From Sphingomonas hengshuiensis (GTDB lineage: Bacteria; Pseudomonadota; Alphaproteobacteria; Sphingomonadales; Sphingomonadaceae): a DNA stretch of 64,000 nt. Positions within the stretch are counted from its first letter, which is position 1, and the number at the start of each line of letters is the position of its first letter. Below, one piece after another: positions 34,393 through 44,178 of this stretch. Where the stretch lies: positions 1,116,001-1,180,000 of the forward strand of contig NZ_CP010836.1 of the NCBI RefSeq assembly GCF_000935025.1, given 5' to 3'. A model generated the notes under the pieces. That model made no database searches. It was not told the DNA's origin and saw nothing but the letters and a program-made list of their open reading frames with translations. The position numbers and the translations under genes are program-made.

Positions 34393-35484
34393 TCATCCCA
34401 CGTCCTTGACGATGCCCTTGCCGCCGAAGATCTGGCGATCGATCCGGCAATGGATGCCCTGGGTGCCGTCCACCACCTGGGTCACACCGAAATCGGCCGC
34501 GACGCTCATCAGCGAATAGGCATCGACCTTCGACAGCCCCTGATGCTCGTGGAGCAAATGGAGCATGTCCATCGATGCGCTCTTCATCGCCTGGTCCAGA
34601 TCGTCGCCAAAGCCGTGGACGATCCAGCAATCGGGCGTCTCGAGCAGCGGCGAGGGGAATTTGAAATCCTTGCGCAGGATGATCTGGAACAGCACGTCGA
34701 GCGAGGCCTCGATCGCAGTGCCGCTGATCTCGCCGTCACCCTGGCTGACATGGGGGTCGCCGATCGAAAACAGCCCGCCCTTGACCTGGACGGGGTAGAA
34801 CATCGTCGCCCCCGCGCCGATCCGCCAATTGTCGATATTGCCGCCGTGCAGCCCCGGCGGGATCGTGCTGACCGGATCGTTGACCGCCGGCGCCACGCCC
34901 GCGGTGCCCAGATGCGGGCGCGCGGGGATGGTGATGCCGGGCAGCGCGGGCTGGCGATCGCACACCGGGCAATTGGTGATCCGCCCCGGTGTCACATATT
35001 TGTCCGGCACGTCATAGGCATAGAGCGCGCTGGCGGTGTTGGCGTTGGGATCGAGGCGATAGATGGTCACGCGCTCGGTCTCGCCGAATTCCTGGTAGAG
35101 ATGGCCCCAGTTCGCCTGAAGGTTCGATCCATAGGCGAAGCGTGGCGTCATCTGGAAATAGCGGACCTCGAGCATGTCGCCCGGCTCCGCGCCCTCGACA
35201 TAGATCGGGCCGGTCATGATGTGGCAGCCCGGCGCGCGCGTCTCGGGCTCGATCTCGGTGAAGATCCGGCGGATTTCGTCGTCGAACATCAGCACGGGAT
35301 CGTCGCCGGCGTGATGCGTGACTGCCTGCGCCTGGATCAGGTCGCCGCTCTTCACCGTGAGCGCCGGCGGTATCTCGGGCGAGAAATAGCCCCAGTGCAC
35401 CGTATCGGGCGTGGCGCGCAGGAAATGCAGCGCGCCGGGCCGAACCTGTTCGCGAACGGCTTGATTCTCGCCGACCAAAGACAT
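34393..35484 (-). CDS. Acetamidase/formamidase
   Basis: 363 residues of the FmdA/AmdA family, which hydrolyses formamide, acetamide or similar small amides to acid and ammonia. The hallmark GDPHVSQGDGEISGTAIEAS is present, together with VHWGYFSPEIPP, THHAGDDP and GGNIDNWRIGAG. ATG 35484 has a GGGGGA site seven bases upstream; an ATG six bases earlier (35490) is too close to it. It is the stand-alone counterpart of the enzyme half of the fusion at 31169-33487. It fits a cluster that releases small amides from a larger nitrogen compound. Confidence 0.9.
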   Translation of the reverse strand: MSLVGENQAVREQVRPGALHFLRATPDTVHWGYFSPEIPPALTVKSGDLIQAQAVTHHAGDDPVLMFDDEIRRIFTEIEPETRAPGCHIMTGPIYVEGAEPGDMLEVRYFQMTPRFAYGSNLQANWGHLYQEFGETERVTIYRLDPNANTASALYAYDVPDKYVTPGRITNCPVCDRQPALPGITIPARPHLGTAGVAPAVNDPVSTIPPGLHGGNIDNWRIGAGATMFYPVQVKGGLFSIGDPHVSQGDGEISGTAIEASLDVLFQIILRKDFKFPSPLLETPDCWIVHGFGDDLDQAMKSASMDMLHLLHEHQGLSKVDAYSLMSVAADFGVTQVVDGTQGIHCRIDRQIFGGKGIVKDVG

Positions 35485-35524
35485 CAACATTTCCCCCGTG
35501 GTGAAAGCGTACCGGGCGCGTCGT

Positions 35525-36304
35525 TCATGCGCCGATCACGATGCTCGTCATGCCGAGCGACTTGTGGTGGATGAAATCCGGCCCGAACGCCGCGGGCTCG
35601 CCGGGATGGCGCGCGCCGAGGACATAGAGCAGCGGCAGGAAATGGTCGGGCGACGGCACCGACAGCGCGGCATCCTCGCCCAGAGCCGCATATTCCATCA
35701 CGCGCTGCGGCTGGTCGGTCGCGACGGCGTCCAACATCGCGGCGTTGAAGCGCGCGGCCCAGGGGTAGGGCGGGGCGTCGGGATTGCCCCAGTCCATCGC
35801 CGGCAGGTTGTGGACGATGTTGCCGGTGCCCATGATGAGCACCCCTTCGTCGCGCAGGGGGCGCAGCGCCTGGCCGACCGCCCAATGCTGTTCCGGCGTT
35901 TTGGCCAGGTCCATGCCGAGCTGGACGACGGGGATGTCCGCGTCGGGATAGGCATGGACCAGCACCGTCCAGGTGCCATGATCCAGCCCCCAGCCGGTAT
36001 CGAGCGACACCGGCATCGGCGCCAGCAGGTCGCGGACGCGGTGGGCCAGTTCGGGATCGCCCGGCGCGGGATATTGCATGGCGAACAGCGCGGGCGGGAA
36101 GGCGCCGAAATCGTGGATCGTGCGCGGCTGGGGCATCGCGGTGACGGCGGTGCCGCGCGTCTGCCAATGCGCGGAAATGCACAGGATCGCTTTTGGCCGG
36201 GGCATTTGGTCGGCGATGCCGCGCCATGCGCGCGTGGTATCGCTGATCTCCAGCGCGACCATCGGGCTGCCATGACCGAAAAAGACGAGCGGCAGGCGGG
36301 GCAT
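35525..36304 (-). CDS. LigB-type extradiol dioxygenase (4,5-DOPA dioxygenase-like)
   Basis: 259 residues, typical of the YgiD/DODA class-III extradiol dioxygenases. Metal and active-site histidines are visible in FFGHGSPM, CISAHWQTRG and LDHGTWTVL, with MGTGNIVHNL and PDHFLPLLYVLGA later. The enzyme would open a catechol-type ring next to a hydroxyl pair. The start at 36304 has a GGAG site. It lies 40 bases downstream of... the amidase start on the same strand side, and 156 bases after the VOC gene in transcription order, so it may be part of one minus-strand unit. Confidence 0.88.
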   Translation of the reverse strand: MPRLPLVFFGHGSPMVALEISDTTRAWRGIADQMPRPKAILCISAHWQTRGTAVTAMPQPRTIHDFGAFPPALFAMQYPAPGDPELAHRVRDLLAPMPVSLDTGWGLDHGTWTVLVHAYPDADIPVVQLGMDLAKTPEQHWAVGQALRPLRDEGVLIMGTGNIVHNLPAMDWGNPDAPPYPWAARFNAAMLDAVATDQPQRVMEYAALGEDAALSVPSPDHFLPLLYVLGARHPGEPAAFGPDFIHHKSLGMTSIVIGA

Positions 36305-36460
36305 TATCAGTTGCTCCTGCGGGCGTGGGGGGATGCGGTCATGGTTCTCGTCATCTTGCGGGCGGTGCCCGTGCTGGCTTGGGTAAAGGCTAGGGATGCG
36401 GGCGGGGGCGGGTCTTGTGCCGATGCGCACAAGTTGTTGGCCCAGCCCCCGCAGCGGCGG

Positions 36461-36946
36461 CTATTCGCGGGTATAGTCCGCTGGGATCTGGGGGTTTTCA
36501 CCCGCCTTGCCCCACAGCAGGATCTCGTTGCCCCACGGATCGGCAAAGGCGTGGTTGTACCCGTTGAACTCCGCCCAATAGTGATTGCGCCACAGGATCG
36601 TCGCGCCGCGTTCTTCGGCGGCGGAGAGGATGCGTTCGGCGCTGTCGTCATCGCCGATCAGGATCCAGATGCGCGGCTTGCGCCCCGGCGCGGCGATGGT
36701 GCGCGGCTCGACGCCCGCCGGATCGGGATGCGGGCGGGCGTTGGCGGCGTCGAAAATGCCCAGGTGCAGATTGCCGATCTGGCTGTCGCTGCCGTCCTTG
36801 TGCTGGAAGAAGCCGCCGGGGACCATGCGGTGGTAAATGCCCTCCGGCCGGGCGTCGTTCTCCCAGCCGAACACCTCGGCATAGAAGCGGCCGGCGGCGG
36901 CGGGATCGTCGGAAGCCAGGTCGACGAAGATCAGCGTGTTGGTCAT
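36461..36946 (-). CDS. VOC-family (glyoxalase-like) protein
   Basis: 161 residues with two beta-alpha-beta-beta-beta modules of the vicinal-oxygen-chelate fold: FVDLASDDPAAAGRFYAEVFGW at the start of the first and FADPWGNEILLWGK closing the second, where the Glu is a probable metal ligand. Such proteins include glyoxalases, extradiol dioxygenases and resistance proteins, so the reaction cannot be named. The start at 36946 has an AAAGG site. It is transcribed with the LigB-type dioxygenase gene and after the Rieske oxygenase gene. Confidence 0.82.
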   Translation of the reverse strand: MTNTLIFVDLASDDPAAAGRFYAEVFGWENDARPEGIYHRMVPGGFFQHKDGSDSQIGNLHLGIFDAANARPHPDPAGVEPRTIAAPGRKPRIWILIGDDDSAERILSAAEERGATILWRNHYWAEFNGYNHAFADPWGNEILLWGKAGENPQIPADYTRE

Positions 36947-37061
36947 GCAGGGGGCCTTTTCGAGTGGGCGCAGTGCTCCTGCGGCCAGCATGGGCTGGCC
37001 GTGGGGAGCGCGGCGGGGGTGGGATTTCGGGGTTGGGAGGGGAGCACCCCCACCGTTTGCC

Positions 37062-37110
37062 CTGAGCTTGTCGAAGGGCTGTGAGACTCACCGTGCTTCG
37101 ACAAGCTCAG
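37062..37110. repeat. Sphingomonad-type dispersed inverted repeat
   Basis: Arms CTGAGCTTGTCGAAG (37062-37076) and CTTCGACAAGCTCAG (37096-37110) are perfect 15-bp complements around a 19-nt spacer. This sequence is familiar as a common intergenic inverted repeat in sphingomonad genomes. It lies between two minus-strand genes and could act as a terminator or mRNA stabiliser for the Rieske gene. Only one copy was noticed in this window. Confidence 0.8.
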
Positions 37111-37137
37111 CACGAACGGGGAGGGGCCTATGCCATC

Positions 37138-38340
37138 CTACGACGCGCGCTTGATCTGGCTGACCGGTGCCGAGGGGCCCCGGCGGCGGTCCCATTCGCT
37201 CCAATAGCGGTCGACCAGCCACTGGTTGAACTGGCGCTGCGCATCCTCCTGCCAGCTATAGCGGCCGCGCGGCGCGAATTTCGAGCCGAGCCCCTGCTGG
37301 ACCAGCAGATCGACATGCAGGTCCTGCGCGACGATGTGCGCGGTATATTCGTCGTTGATCGCGCGCTTTTCCTCGAACGCCGGATCGGCCATCGCCTCGG
37401 GCAGATAGAGGCTGCCGAAGGTGAGCCCGTGCGTGCCGGCGGACCGCGCATCCATGATGAGGTAGATCACCACGTCGTTGAGCACGACCAGCGACAGCGA
37501 CGGCGGCAGGTTTACGAACAATAGGCGGTTCTGCTCCTCGTCGGTCAGCTTCGGAAAGACCGGGAACAGCGCCTTTTCGGTCGGGTTGAAGCTGGCATTG
37601 GGATGCAGCGACCCGTTGAGCCGGTAATAGCCCGCAGTCTCGCGCGGGACTTCGGGGAAGCTGGCGAGCGCACTCGGTATATAATCGTGCAGCCCGTGGT
37701 GCAGGCGGTTGGCGTGATAGCCGTCGTTATTGTTCTCGAACTGGACTTTCCAGTTCCACGCGAATTCGTGCTTTGCAGGCGCGGGGCCGCGCAGCCGGGC
37801 GAATTCGTAATTGGCGACCACCGGCTCGATCGCGGCGAGGCGTGGCGCCAGCGGCGCGGCTTCGGCATCGAAATTGACGAAGACGAAACCGTGCCACAGC
37901 TCGACCTTGAGCTTGGGCAGGCCGTTGGCCTTGCGATCGAAATTGCACGTCTTGCCCATTGCCGGGGCGTTCACCAGCGCGCCGTCGAGGTCATAGGTCC
38001 AGTGGTGATAGGGGCAGACGAACGCGCGGGTGTTGCCCTGACCCTCGGCCACCAGCATCGCGCGGTGCTGGCACACCGACGACATCGCCTGGATCGCCCC
38101 GGCGCGGTCGCGCGCGATCACCAGCGGTTCGTTGGCGTGGGTGCAGGTGAAATAATCGCCCGGCTTCTCGATCCATTCCTCGCGCCCGACGCACAGCCAC
38201 TCGCGGTAGAACAGCGCTTCCTTTTCAAAGCGGTAAAAGGCTTCGTCGGTGTAGCATTCGGGCGGCAGCGTCTCTGCCTCCTCGGTGGCCTTCACCGACG
38301 TGGCGAAACTGTCGAAGAACTGGTCGGTCAGGATCGTCAT
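37138..38340 (-). CDS. Rieske-type aromatic-ring-hydroxylating oxygenase, alpha subunit
   Basis: 400 residues. The Rieske [2Fe-2S] ligands are SVCQHRAML (C-x-H) and FVCPYHHWTYD (C-x-x-H), about 17 residues apart. The mononuclear iron site is read from NNNDGYHANRLHHGLH. It would hydroxylate or demethylate an aromatic or N-methyl substrate using electrons from a reductase; no ferredoxin or reductase gene is adjacent, so partners must be elsewhere. ATG 38340 has an AGAGGAAA site; the longer frame is not credible. The MFS gene lies upstream after 70 bases in the same direction. Confidence 0.92.
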   Translation of the reverse strand: MTILTDQFFDSFATSVKATEEAETLPPECYTDEAFYRFEKEALFYREWLCVGREEWIEKPGDYFTCTHANEPLVIARDRAGAIQAMSSVCQHRAMLVAEGQGNTRAFVCPYHHWTYDLDGALVNAPAMGKTCNFDRKANGLPKLKVELWHGFVFVNFDAEAAPLAPRLAAIEPVVANYEFARLRGPAPAKHEFAWNWKVQFENNNDGYHANRLHHGLHDYIPSALASFPEVPRETAGYYRLNGSLHPNASFNPTEKALFPVFPKLTDEEQNRLLFVNLPPSLSLVVLNDVVIYLIMDARSAGTHGLTFGSLYLPEAMADPAFEEKRAINDEYTAHIVAQDLHVDLLVQQGLGSKFAPRGRYSWQEDAQRQFNQWLVDRYWSEWDRRRGPSAPVSQIKRAS

Positions 38341-38410
38341 CGCATTTCCTCTTGGCCTGCGCGCCCTGTTGGGGTTCGGCGGGCGATCTTCGGGGGGCGT
38401 GCGTGCCCGC

Positions 38411-39667
38411 TTATTCGGCGGGGACGGCAGCGCCTTCGGGGATGGCGTCGTCGAGGTCGGCATCTGCCGCGCCCGGCGCGCGTAGCGCCATGGTGGAGAC
38501 GACGCCCGCCAGCGCCAGCATCCCGGCGAAGACAATGAACATCGGCGCATAGCTGCCCGTCTGGTCCGCCACCCAGCCCGCGGTCAGCGGCCCGAGCACG
38601 GCGAAGGTCGTCGCGGCAGTCGCCATCGCGGTCAGGTCCGCCGCCAGGCTCGCCCCGAAATAGCGCAGCAGCAGGATGTGGGCGCTAAGCCAGCTCAGCC
38701 CCCAGCCGATGCCAAAGATCAGCGCCGCGCCGATCGCGAGCATCGGCGTGCCGACCACCGCCAGCAGCGTCATCGACACGAACTGGAACGCCAGCCCGGC
38801 GATCAGCAGCATGCGCGGCGATATCTTTTCGGTGAGGGCGCCGGTCGCGCCCTTGGCCAGCGTGCCGGCAAAGGCGAGCACGCTCATCGCGATCGCCCCG
38901 GGTGCGCTGCCCGCACCCATGCTGGCGACGTGCATCACCAATACCGAATGCATCGTCGTCACCACGGTCTGCACGACGATCATCGCAAAGGCGATCAGCA
39001 GGAAGGCGGGGCTGGCCAGTGCGGCGCGCACGGTCCAGGGCGACGGGGCAACCACGGGGTCCGGGGCGATGCCGGCGTGCTTGATCTGATCGACCGATTC
39101 GACCTTCACCGCGTCGCGGATCGTGACGAGCATCAGCACGGCCAGCGCGGCGGCGGCGGCGGCCATGACCATCCAGTGCACCCGCCAGCTTCCGCTAAGC
39201 CCGACGACCGTGCCGACGATCAGCGGCCCGGCGACACCGCCCAGCGCGCCCGCCATGAAATAGAATCCGATCATCCGCGCCGAGGTTTTGGGAAACCAGG
39301 TGGCGATCAGGAACACCGCCGGCGACGGCGCGATCAGCGAGAAACCGGCACCCATCAGCGACGTCGCGACGAAGAAGGCGCCGATGCCATGGACCATCGA
39401 TGCGAGCGCGAAGCCCGCCGCCAGCACCATGCCGCCCGCGAACATCGTCATCCGCGTGCCGATCCGCTTCATCAGGACCGGCGGCAAGGGGCTGCTCAAT
39501 CCGCACGCGAGGCCGAGGAACGAGAAGCTCAACCCCGCCGCCGCCTGTGACCAGCCCAGTTCCGCGACCATCGTGTAGAGGACATAGCCCAGCGAGGTGA
39601 ACGTCGTCGCCGTTACGAAGAAGAAGCCTAGCGAGGCGGCGATCATGATTTGGAGGTTGCGCGGCAT
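38411..39667 (-). CDS. MFS transporter
   Basis: 418 residues with 12 predicted membrane helices, including SLGFFFVTATTFTSLGYVLY at the N-terminus and a long cytoplasmic loop around residue 205. Topology and the VLMKRIGTRMTMF loop resemble monocarboxylate-porter-like MFS proteins. It lies between the TonB receptor gene upstream and the Rieske oxygenase gene downstream, all on the minus strand, and probably moves the substrate taken up by that receptor across the inner membrane. The ATG at 39667 has an AAGGA site at a slightly long distance. Confidence 0.87.
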   Translation of the reverse strand: MPRNLQIMIAASLGFFFVTATTFTSLGYVLYTMVAELGWSQAAAGLSFSFLGLACGLSSPLPPVLMKRIGTRMTMFAGGMVLAAGFALASMVHGIGAFFVATSLMGAGFSLIAPSPAVFLIATWFPKTSARMIGFYFMAGALGGVAGPLIVGTVVGLSGSWRVHWMVMAAAAAALAVLMLVTIRDAVKVESVDQIKHAGIAPDPVVAPSPWTVRAALASPAFLLIAFAMIVVQTVVTTMHSVLVMHVASMGAGSAPGAIAMSVLAFAGTLAKGATGALTEKISPRMLLIAGLAFQFVSMTLLAVVGTPMLAIGAALIFGIGWGLSWLSAHILLLRYFGASLAADLTAMATAATTFAVLGPLTAGWVADQTGSYAPMFIVFAGMLALAGVVSTMALRAPGAADADLDDAIPEGAAVPAE

Positions 39668-39787
39668 GGCTGGACCTGTTCCTTCACGCGAATAATGCGG
39701 CAGAGCCTATCCCGCGCCAGTGGGCGCGGCTTGACCCGTAGCGCCCGAAGAGTTGCGCGCCTCGGCATGTCGTTCGAAACCGCACAC

Positions 39788-39821
39788 AAAAAGGGGGGCA
39801 GCGTGTCGCCACGCCGCCCCC
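39788..39821 (-). terminator. Intrinsic terminator after the TonB receptor gene
   Basis: A 12-bp stem (39794-39805 with 39810-39821, one G-U pair in the minus-strand RNA) with a GCGA loop is followed on the minus strand by five U (AAAAA at 39788-39792 on plus). It ends the 39853-42291 gene, so the MFS-Rieske genes probably have their own promoter. Confidence 0.85.
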
Positions 39822-39852
39822 TGGAGTTGCCGCAGAACGTCGAGATGGCGTT

Positions 39853-42291
39853 TTAGAATCGGTAGCCGATGGTCCCGAACACCTGGCGCGGCGGGATATA
39901 GGTGTCGTAGGTCTGGGCGCTGCCATAGGGGTCCGAGAAGCGCGAGTTGACGCCCGCCTTGTCGAACAGGTTCGTGACCGTCAGCGAACCCCACAAATTG
40001 GTGCTGTCGGGCGCGTATTTCAGGAACAGGTTGACCTGCGCATAGCTGGGCGTCTTGTCGAACCCGGGGTCGTTGAACAGGCGATATTGATATTCGCCGC
40101 GATAGATGATCTGCGCCTTGGCGGTCAGCTTGCCGGGGCCGACCTGGTTGGCATAGGTGATCGCCGCCGTGCCCTGGAACTTGGGCAGCTTGGGCACGTC
40201 GTTGCCGTTGATATTGGCGCGCGCGCCCTCGCGGGCGACCGACGCGGCGTAGAAGTTCGTCCAGAACAGATAGTCGGGATAGCCCGCCGCATTCTGGGCC
40301 CGGCTCGCATTGACCGGATCGAGCGCGTAATAATCCTTGTTGAACGTTCCGCGCAGCAGCGAGAACGACCCGTCCAGCGTCACGGTCGGCGTGGCCAGCC
40401 AGCTGCCTTCCACTTCGGCGCCATAGATGCGTGCGCTGGGGGCGTTGCTGATCCCTTCGCCGAACAGGATCGGGTCTTCCTCGAGGAACTGCATGTTCTT
40501 GTAATTGTAGATGAAGGCCGACAGGTTGAGCTGGGCGCGGTTGTTCAGGAACCGGTTCTTGAGGCCGACTTCGAACGAATCGAGCTGTTCGGGCTGGTAG
40601 GTCGGCTTGACGCCGTTCTCCCATCCGAGCGCGAGGTACGAACTGTTGCCGCCCGCCGCGGACGAGTTGATCCCGCCGGGCTTGAACCCGCGCGTGAAGC
40701 TGAAATACGCCATGTTGGCGGGGGTCAGCTTGTACTGGATCGCCGCCTTGCCGGTCCAGCGTCCGGTCGACAGCCCCTCGGTCGCCGCAGGTTGCAGATA
40801 CGCGCCGGAAGTCTGCTCGCTGGCGCCGCCGGACATGCTGTCCGATGTGCCGCTGAACCGATCGTCGTTATAGCGCACTCCGCCAGTCACCTTCAGGGCA
40901 TCGGTGAAGTCATAGGACGCCTCGACATATCCCGCCCATGCCTTGCGCGTGATCGACGAGAGTTCCGCATAGGTGACATTGTCCACCGCCGGGCTGTCAT
41001 ACGGAGTATTCTCGGATATTGCAGGCTGGAGGATGTCCTGGTTGGCGCCGCTGCGGTACTCGACGATGTATTGCGAGTTTTTCGAATGCAGATACACGCC
41101 GCCGACGATCCACTTGAACGGACCGGAACTGTTGGACGAAAGGTTGAACTCCTGCGTCCAGCTTTTGGTGTTGGTGCGCCACAACGGGGTGTGATCGTAA
41201 TAGACGCCCGTGAAGCTTTTCGGGTTATAGGTGGCGTCGTAGAAAAGATCGGTGGTGAGGCCGTCCGAATCCCACGCCTGGGTGCTGAACAGGGTCTGAT
41301 AGCTCGTGATCGATTTCAGCGTGGCGAACCCGGCGTCGTATTTGACTACGCCATAATATAGCTCGGTATTGACGATCGATTTCCCCGCATAGTCCTGCGT
41401 CAGGATGCGCGGATCGGTGCTGGGGTCGAGCACGTTTTTCTGGGCGGGGCCATTATTGTTGCTGCGGTACTGCACCGTATTGAGCGTGATCGAGAAATTG
41501 CTGGCCGGTTCCCACAGCAATGCGGCCTTCCACCCGGTCTCGTCCTGGTTGTCGAGCTGGTATTTGGAGAAGCCGGGCACACCGGTGGCATAGGCATAGC
41601 CGTCGTGCGAATTGTGCTGGACCGCGCCGCGCACCGCGAGGGTCGAACTGATCGGCACGTTGAGCGCCGCGCCCGCCTTGATGAAATCATAATTGCCCGC
41701 GCTCAGGTCCATCGATCCGGTGAGCGCGTCCAGCGATGGCCGGTTGGTCACGACGTTGATCGTGCCCCCGGTCGATCCCTGGCCGAAGGTGGTGCCCTGC
41801 GGCCCGCGCAGCACTTCGACCTGGGCGACGTCGATAAAGGCCGCATTCGCCGCAATCGAGTTGAAGATATAGACGCCGTCGATGTGATAGGACACGCCCG
41901 GCTGGGTATTGGTGTTCTCTGGCGTCTCCGAGCCGACGCCGCGGATCGAGATCATCCGCTCGCCGCCGCCGCTGCGCGCGACGACCAGGCCGGGGACCAG
42001 CCCGTTCAGCCCGGTGATTTCGGTTACGTTCGCCTCGGTCAGCGCCTGCGCGGGCACTGCCGATACCGATAGCGAGGCGTCCTGGAGCGAAACGTCGCGC
42101 TTTTCTGCCGTGACCACGATCTCGGCGAGCTGCGCTTCCGCCTCGGTCGGCGTTGGAGTTGCCTGGGCCGCCGTCACGCCTGCGGCGGCGGCAGCGGTCC
42201 CGGCGGTCTGCGCAAACGCGCCAGCCGGGAGCATCGCGCCGACGGCGGATGTCGCCGCCAGAAGGACCGTCTTTGTACGAAGCCTGTTCAT
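39853..42291 (-). CDS. TonB-dependent receptor
   Basis: 812 residues. The signal peptide ends at AGAFAQ; a TonB box-like AEIVVTAEKRD follows, then the plug (LRGPQGTTFGQGSTGGTINV is the conserved plug motif) and a barrel that ends IGYRF. This FecA/CirA-type subgroup with VTAEKR is abundant in sphingomonads and usually imports complex organics rather than siderophores. The start at 42291 has a GGGGAAGA site. It precedes MFS and Rieske genes on the same strand and is a likely entry gate for the substrate of this cluster. Confidence 0.93.
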   Translation of the reverse strand: MNRLRTKTVLLAATSAVGAMLPAGAFAQTAGTAAAAAGVTAAQATPTPTEAEAQLAEIVVTAEKRDVSLQDASLSVSAVPAQALTEANVTEITGLNGLVPGLVVARSGGGERMISIRGVGSETPENTNTQPGVSYHIDGVYIFNSIAANAAFIDVAQVEVLRGPQGTTFGQGSTGGTINVVTNRPSLDALTGSMDLSAGNYDFIKAGAALNVPISSTLAVRGAVQHNSHDGYAYATGVPGFSKYQLDNQDETGWKAALLWEPASNFSITLNTVQYRSNNNGPAQKNVLDPSTDPRILTQDYAGKSIVNTELYYGVVKYDAGFATLKSITSYQTLFSTQAWDSDGLTTDLFYDATYNPKSFTGVYYDHTPLWRTNTKSWTQEFNLSSNSSGPFKWIVGGVYLHSKNSQYIVEYRSGANQDILQPAISENTPYDSPAVDNVTYAELSSITRKAWAGYVEASYDFTDALKVTGGVRYNDDRFSGTSDSMSGGASEQTSGAYLQPAATEGLSTGRWTGKAAIQYKLTPANMAYFSFTRGFKPGGINSSAAGGNSSYLALGWENGVKPTYQPEQLDSFEVGLKNRFLNNRAQLNLSAFIYNYKNMQFLEEDPILFGEGISNAPSARIYGAEVEGSWLATPTVTLDGSFSLLRGTFNKDYYALDPVNASRAQNAAGYPDYLFWTNFYAASVAREGARANINGNDVPKLPKFQGTAAITYANQVGPGKLTAKAQIIYRGEYQYRLFNDPGFDKTPSYAQVNLFLKYAPDSTNLWGSLTVTNLFDKAGVNSRFSDPYGSAQTYDTYIPPRQVFGTIGYRF

Positions 42292-42672
42292 CGTTTCTTC
42301 CCCCGACCCGGTTGTTCGCCTCTCCAAAGGCTTGCGTCCCACTTGCGGAGACTTTTGCGTGGCGGAGTGAACCATCCCGGGGGCAGGGGGGTCTTGTTGT
42401 CCGGCGAATAACTAATTGACAGACTCGTTACGGTGCAGCGCGCGGCGCGGGCGACACAGGCGCCGCCGGCCTGACGCTTGGTGCAGGAAAATCGCCACTT
42501 GCCCGGACCATAGCGGCGCCAGCGCGCTCCAAGGGCGGAAACGACGCTGGAAAAAGGGGCGCGAAAGCCGCGGGCAGCGCGGCGCATCCTGCAACGGATC
42601 GGGACGACGCTCGCGACGTAGGGCATCGCCGCTGACACCGCGGCGTAATGTTCGCCGTGCCGGGTGCATCCT
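42292..42672. other. Intergenic stretch with the receptor promoter region
   Basis: No gene is supported in these 381 bases. They must contain the promoter of the minus-strand receptor gene and the end of the serine-hydrolase transcript. A TTGACA at 42415-42420 on the plus strand has no matching -10 and no plus-strand gene, so I do not call it a promoter. Confidence 0.4.
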
Positions 42673-44178
42673 TTATCTTGCAGGCTGAAGCGCCGGACGA
42701 AGCCTCGCCAAACCTCGAACGGCATAGTCGTTGGCCGGATCGAGCGTCAGCGAATGTTCGAAATAGTCGATTGCCGCGCCCCGGTCGTCACGCGCAGCGG
42801 CGCTGTCGGCCAGTCCGTCCCAGGCATAGGTGAGATCGGGGAACCGTTGCAGGCCGAAGCGGAAGATCGCGTCCGCCTCCGTCAGCTTGCGCGCATCGAT
42901 CAGGTCGTAGCCAAGCTCCAGCAACGTTTCGCCATTGGCATCCGCGCGCGGCGGCGTGGCCTTTCGCGCCAGATCGAACTGCTGCGTGGCGGCGGCGACG
43001 CCGCCCTGCGCCACGGCGTCCCACAACGCGTTGCGGAGTTGCGGCACCGGCATCTTGTAGGGCGCGTCGAACAGGATTGCGGAGAGGTCGATTGCCGCCC
43101 TTGCGGCAGACATGCGGTCGCCGTTGCCAAGGATGATGACGGTCAGCCGATCATCGGGGAAGCGCAGGATGTAGGAGGAGAAGCCGCCGTCGCTGCCCGA
43201 ATGGGCGACGGTCTTCCGCCCGAACCGTGTGCCAATTTCCCAGCCATAGCCATAGCCGTTCCGGTGGGGCGTGAACATCTCGTCGAGCGTCCGGCGCGAC
43301 ACCAGCCGATCGGTGTAGAGCGCCTGATCCCACTTCAGCAGGTCGCCGGTGGTCGAGACGATGCCGGTGTCGCCGAGCCGCGTCGAGGGATCGACATAGG
43401 TCGCGGTGATGAATGCCGAACCCCGCGAGTAATAGCCCGATGCCGCGCCGGGCACGACCGCCCGATTGTCATCATAGCCGCTGCTGTTCATGCCCAGCGG
43501 CGAGAAGATGTTGGCCTTAAGGTACGCGCCGAAGCTGGAACCTGAGGCGCGTTCGACGATGAGGCCGAGGAGAAAATAGCCGGAGTTGGAATATTCGTAT
43601 TTCTCGCCCGGAACGAACCGCAGCGGAAGGGCGCGAAACAGATCGACAAAGGCCCCCCGGCTATAGTGTTTGAGGCTCAGCTCCTCATCCCAGGCGGGCA
43701 GGCTCGACACGTTCGCGATGCCCGAGCTGTGGGTCAGTAGCTGGCGGATCGTGATCGGCTGCCAAGCCGGCGGGCAGTTTGCGAGATACGTGCAGATCGG
43801 ATCGCCGACATTGAGCTTTCCGCGATCGCGCAACTGCAGGATCGCCATCGCCGTGAACTGCTTGGTGATGGAAGCGATGTGGAACACGGTGCGGGGCGTG
43901 TTCGGCACGCCTAGCTCGTAGCTTGCCATGCCATAGGCCGTATCGATCAGCGGCACGCCATCGCGCGCGACGAGGACTGCGCCGGTGAACTGGCCATTGG
44001 CGACGGCGGCCCGCATATATGCATCCACCTGCGCCCGCAGATCCTTCTGTGCCGGTACGCTTTTCGGGACGGAGTCGGTCCTCTTCGCCTGCACGGGCAG
44101 GGCGGTGCAGGTCAGCAAAGCTGCAGCCATTGCGGCGACAGAGTGTGACCAAGGTTTCGGTACCCGCAAGAATGTCAT
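42673..44178 (-). CDS. Secreted serine hydrolase (class C beta-lactamase/PBP-like) with TPR-like tail
   Basis: 501 residues with a signal peptide (AAMAAALLTCTALPVQA). The beta-lactamase/DD-peptidase motifs are visible: SITKQF (S-x-x-K) around residue 100, YSNSGYFLLG (Y-x-N) and HSGSDGG as the third motif. The last 130 residues are helical and TPR-like (YAWDGLADSAAARDDRGAA). Such proteins are esterases or peptidases more often than true beta-lactamases. The start at 44178 has GGAGG and overlaps the upstream stop by four bases (ATGA), so the two genes are coupled. Confidence 0.87.
   Translation of the reverse strand: MTFLRVPKPWSHSVAAMAAALLTCTALPVQAKRTDSVPKSVPAQKDLRAQVDAYMRAAVANGQFTGAVLVARDGVPLIDTAYGMASYELGVPNTPRTVFHIASITKQFTAMAILQLRDRGKLNVGDPICTYLANCPPAWQPITIRQLLTHSSGIANVSSLPAWDEELSLKHYSRGAFVDLFRALPLRFVPGEKYEYSNSGYFLLGLIVERASGSSFGAYLKANIFSPLGMNSSGYDDNRAVVPGAASGYYSRGSAFITATYVDPSTRLGDTGIVSTTGDLLKWDQALYTDRLVSRRTLDEMFTPHRNGYGYGWEIGTRFGRKTVAHSGSDGGFSSYILRFPDDRLTVIILGNGDRMSAARAAIDLSAILFDAPYKMPVPQLRNALWDAVAQGGVAAATQQFDLARKATPPRADANGETLLELGYDLIDARKLTEADAIFRFGLQRFPDLTYAWDGLADSAAARDDRGAAIDYFEHSLTLDPANDYAVRGLARLRPALQPAR

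Noticed and set aside
42415..42420. Perfect TTGACA box on the plus strand
   Set aside because: No fitting -10 and no plus-strand gene follows.
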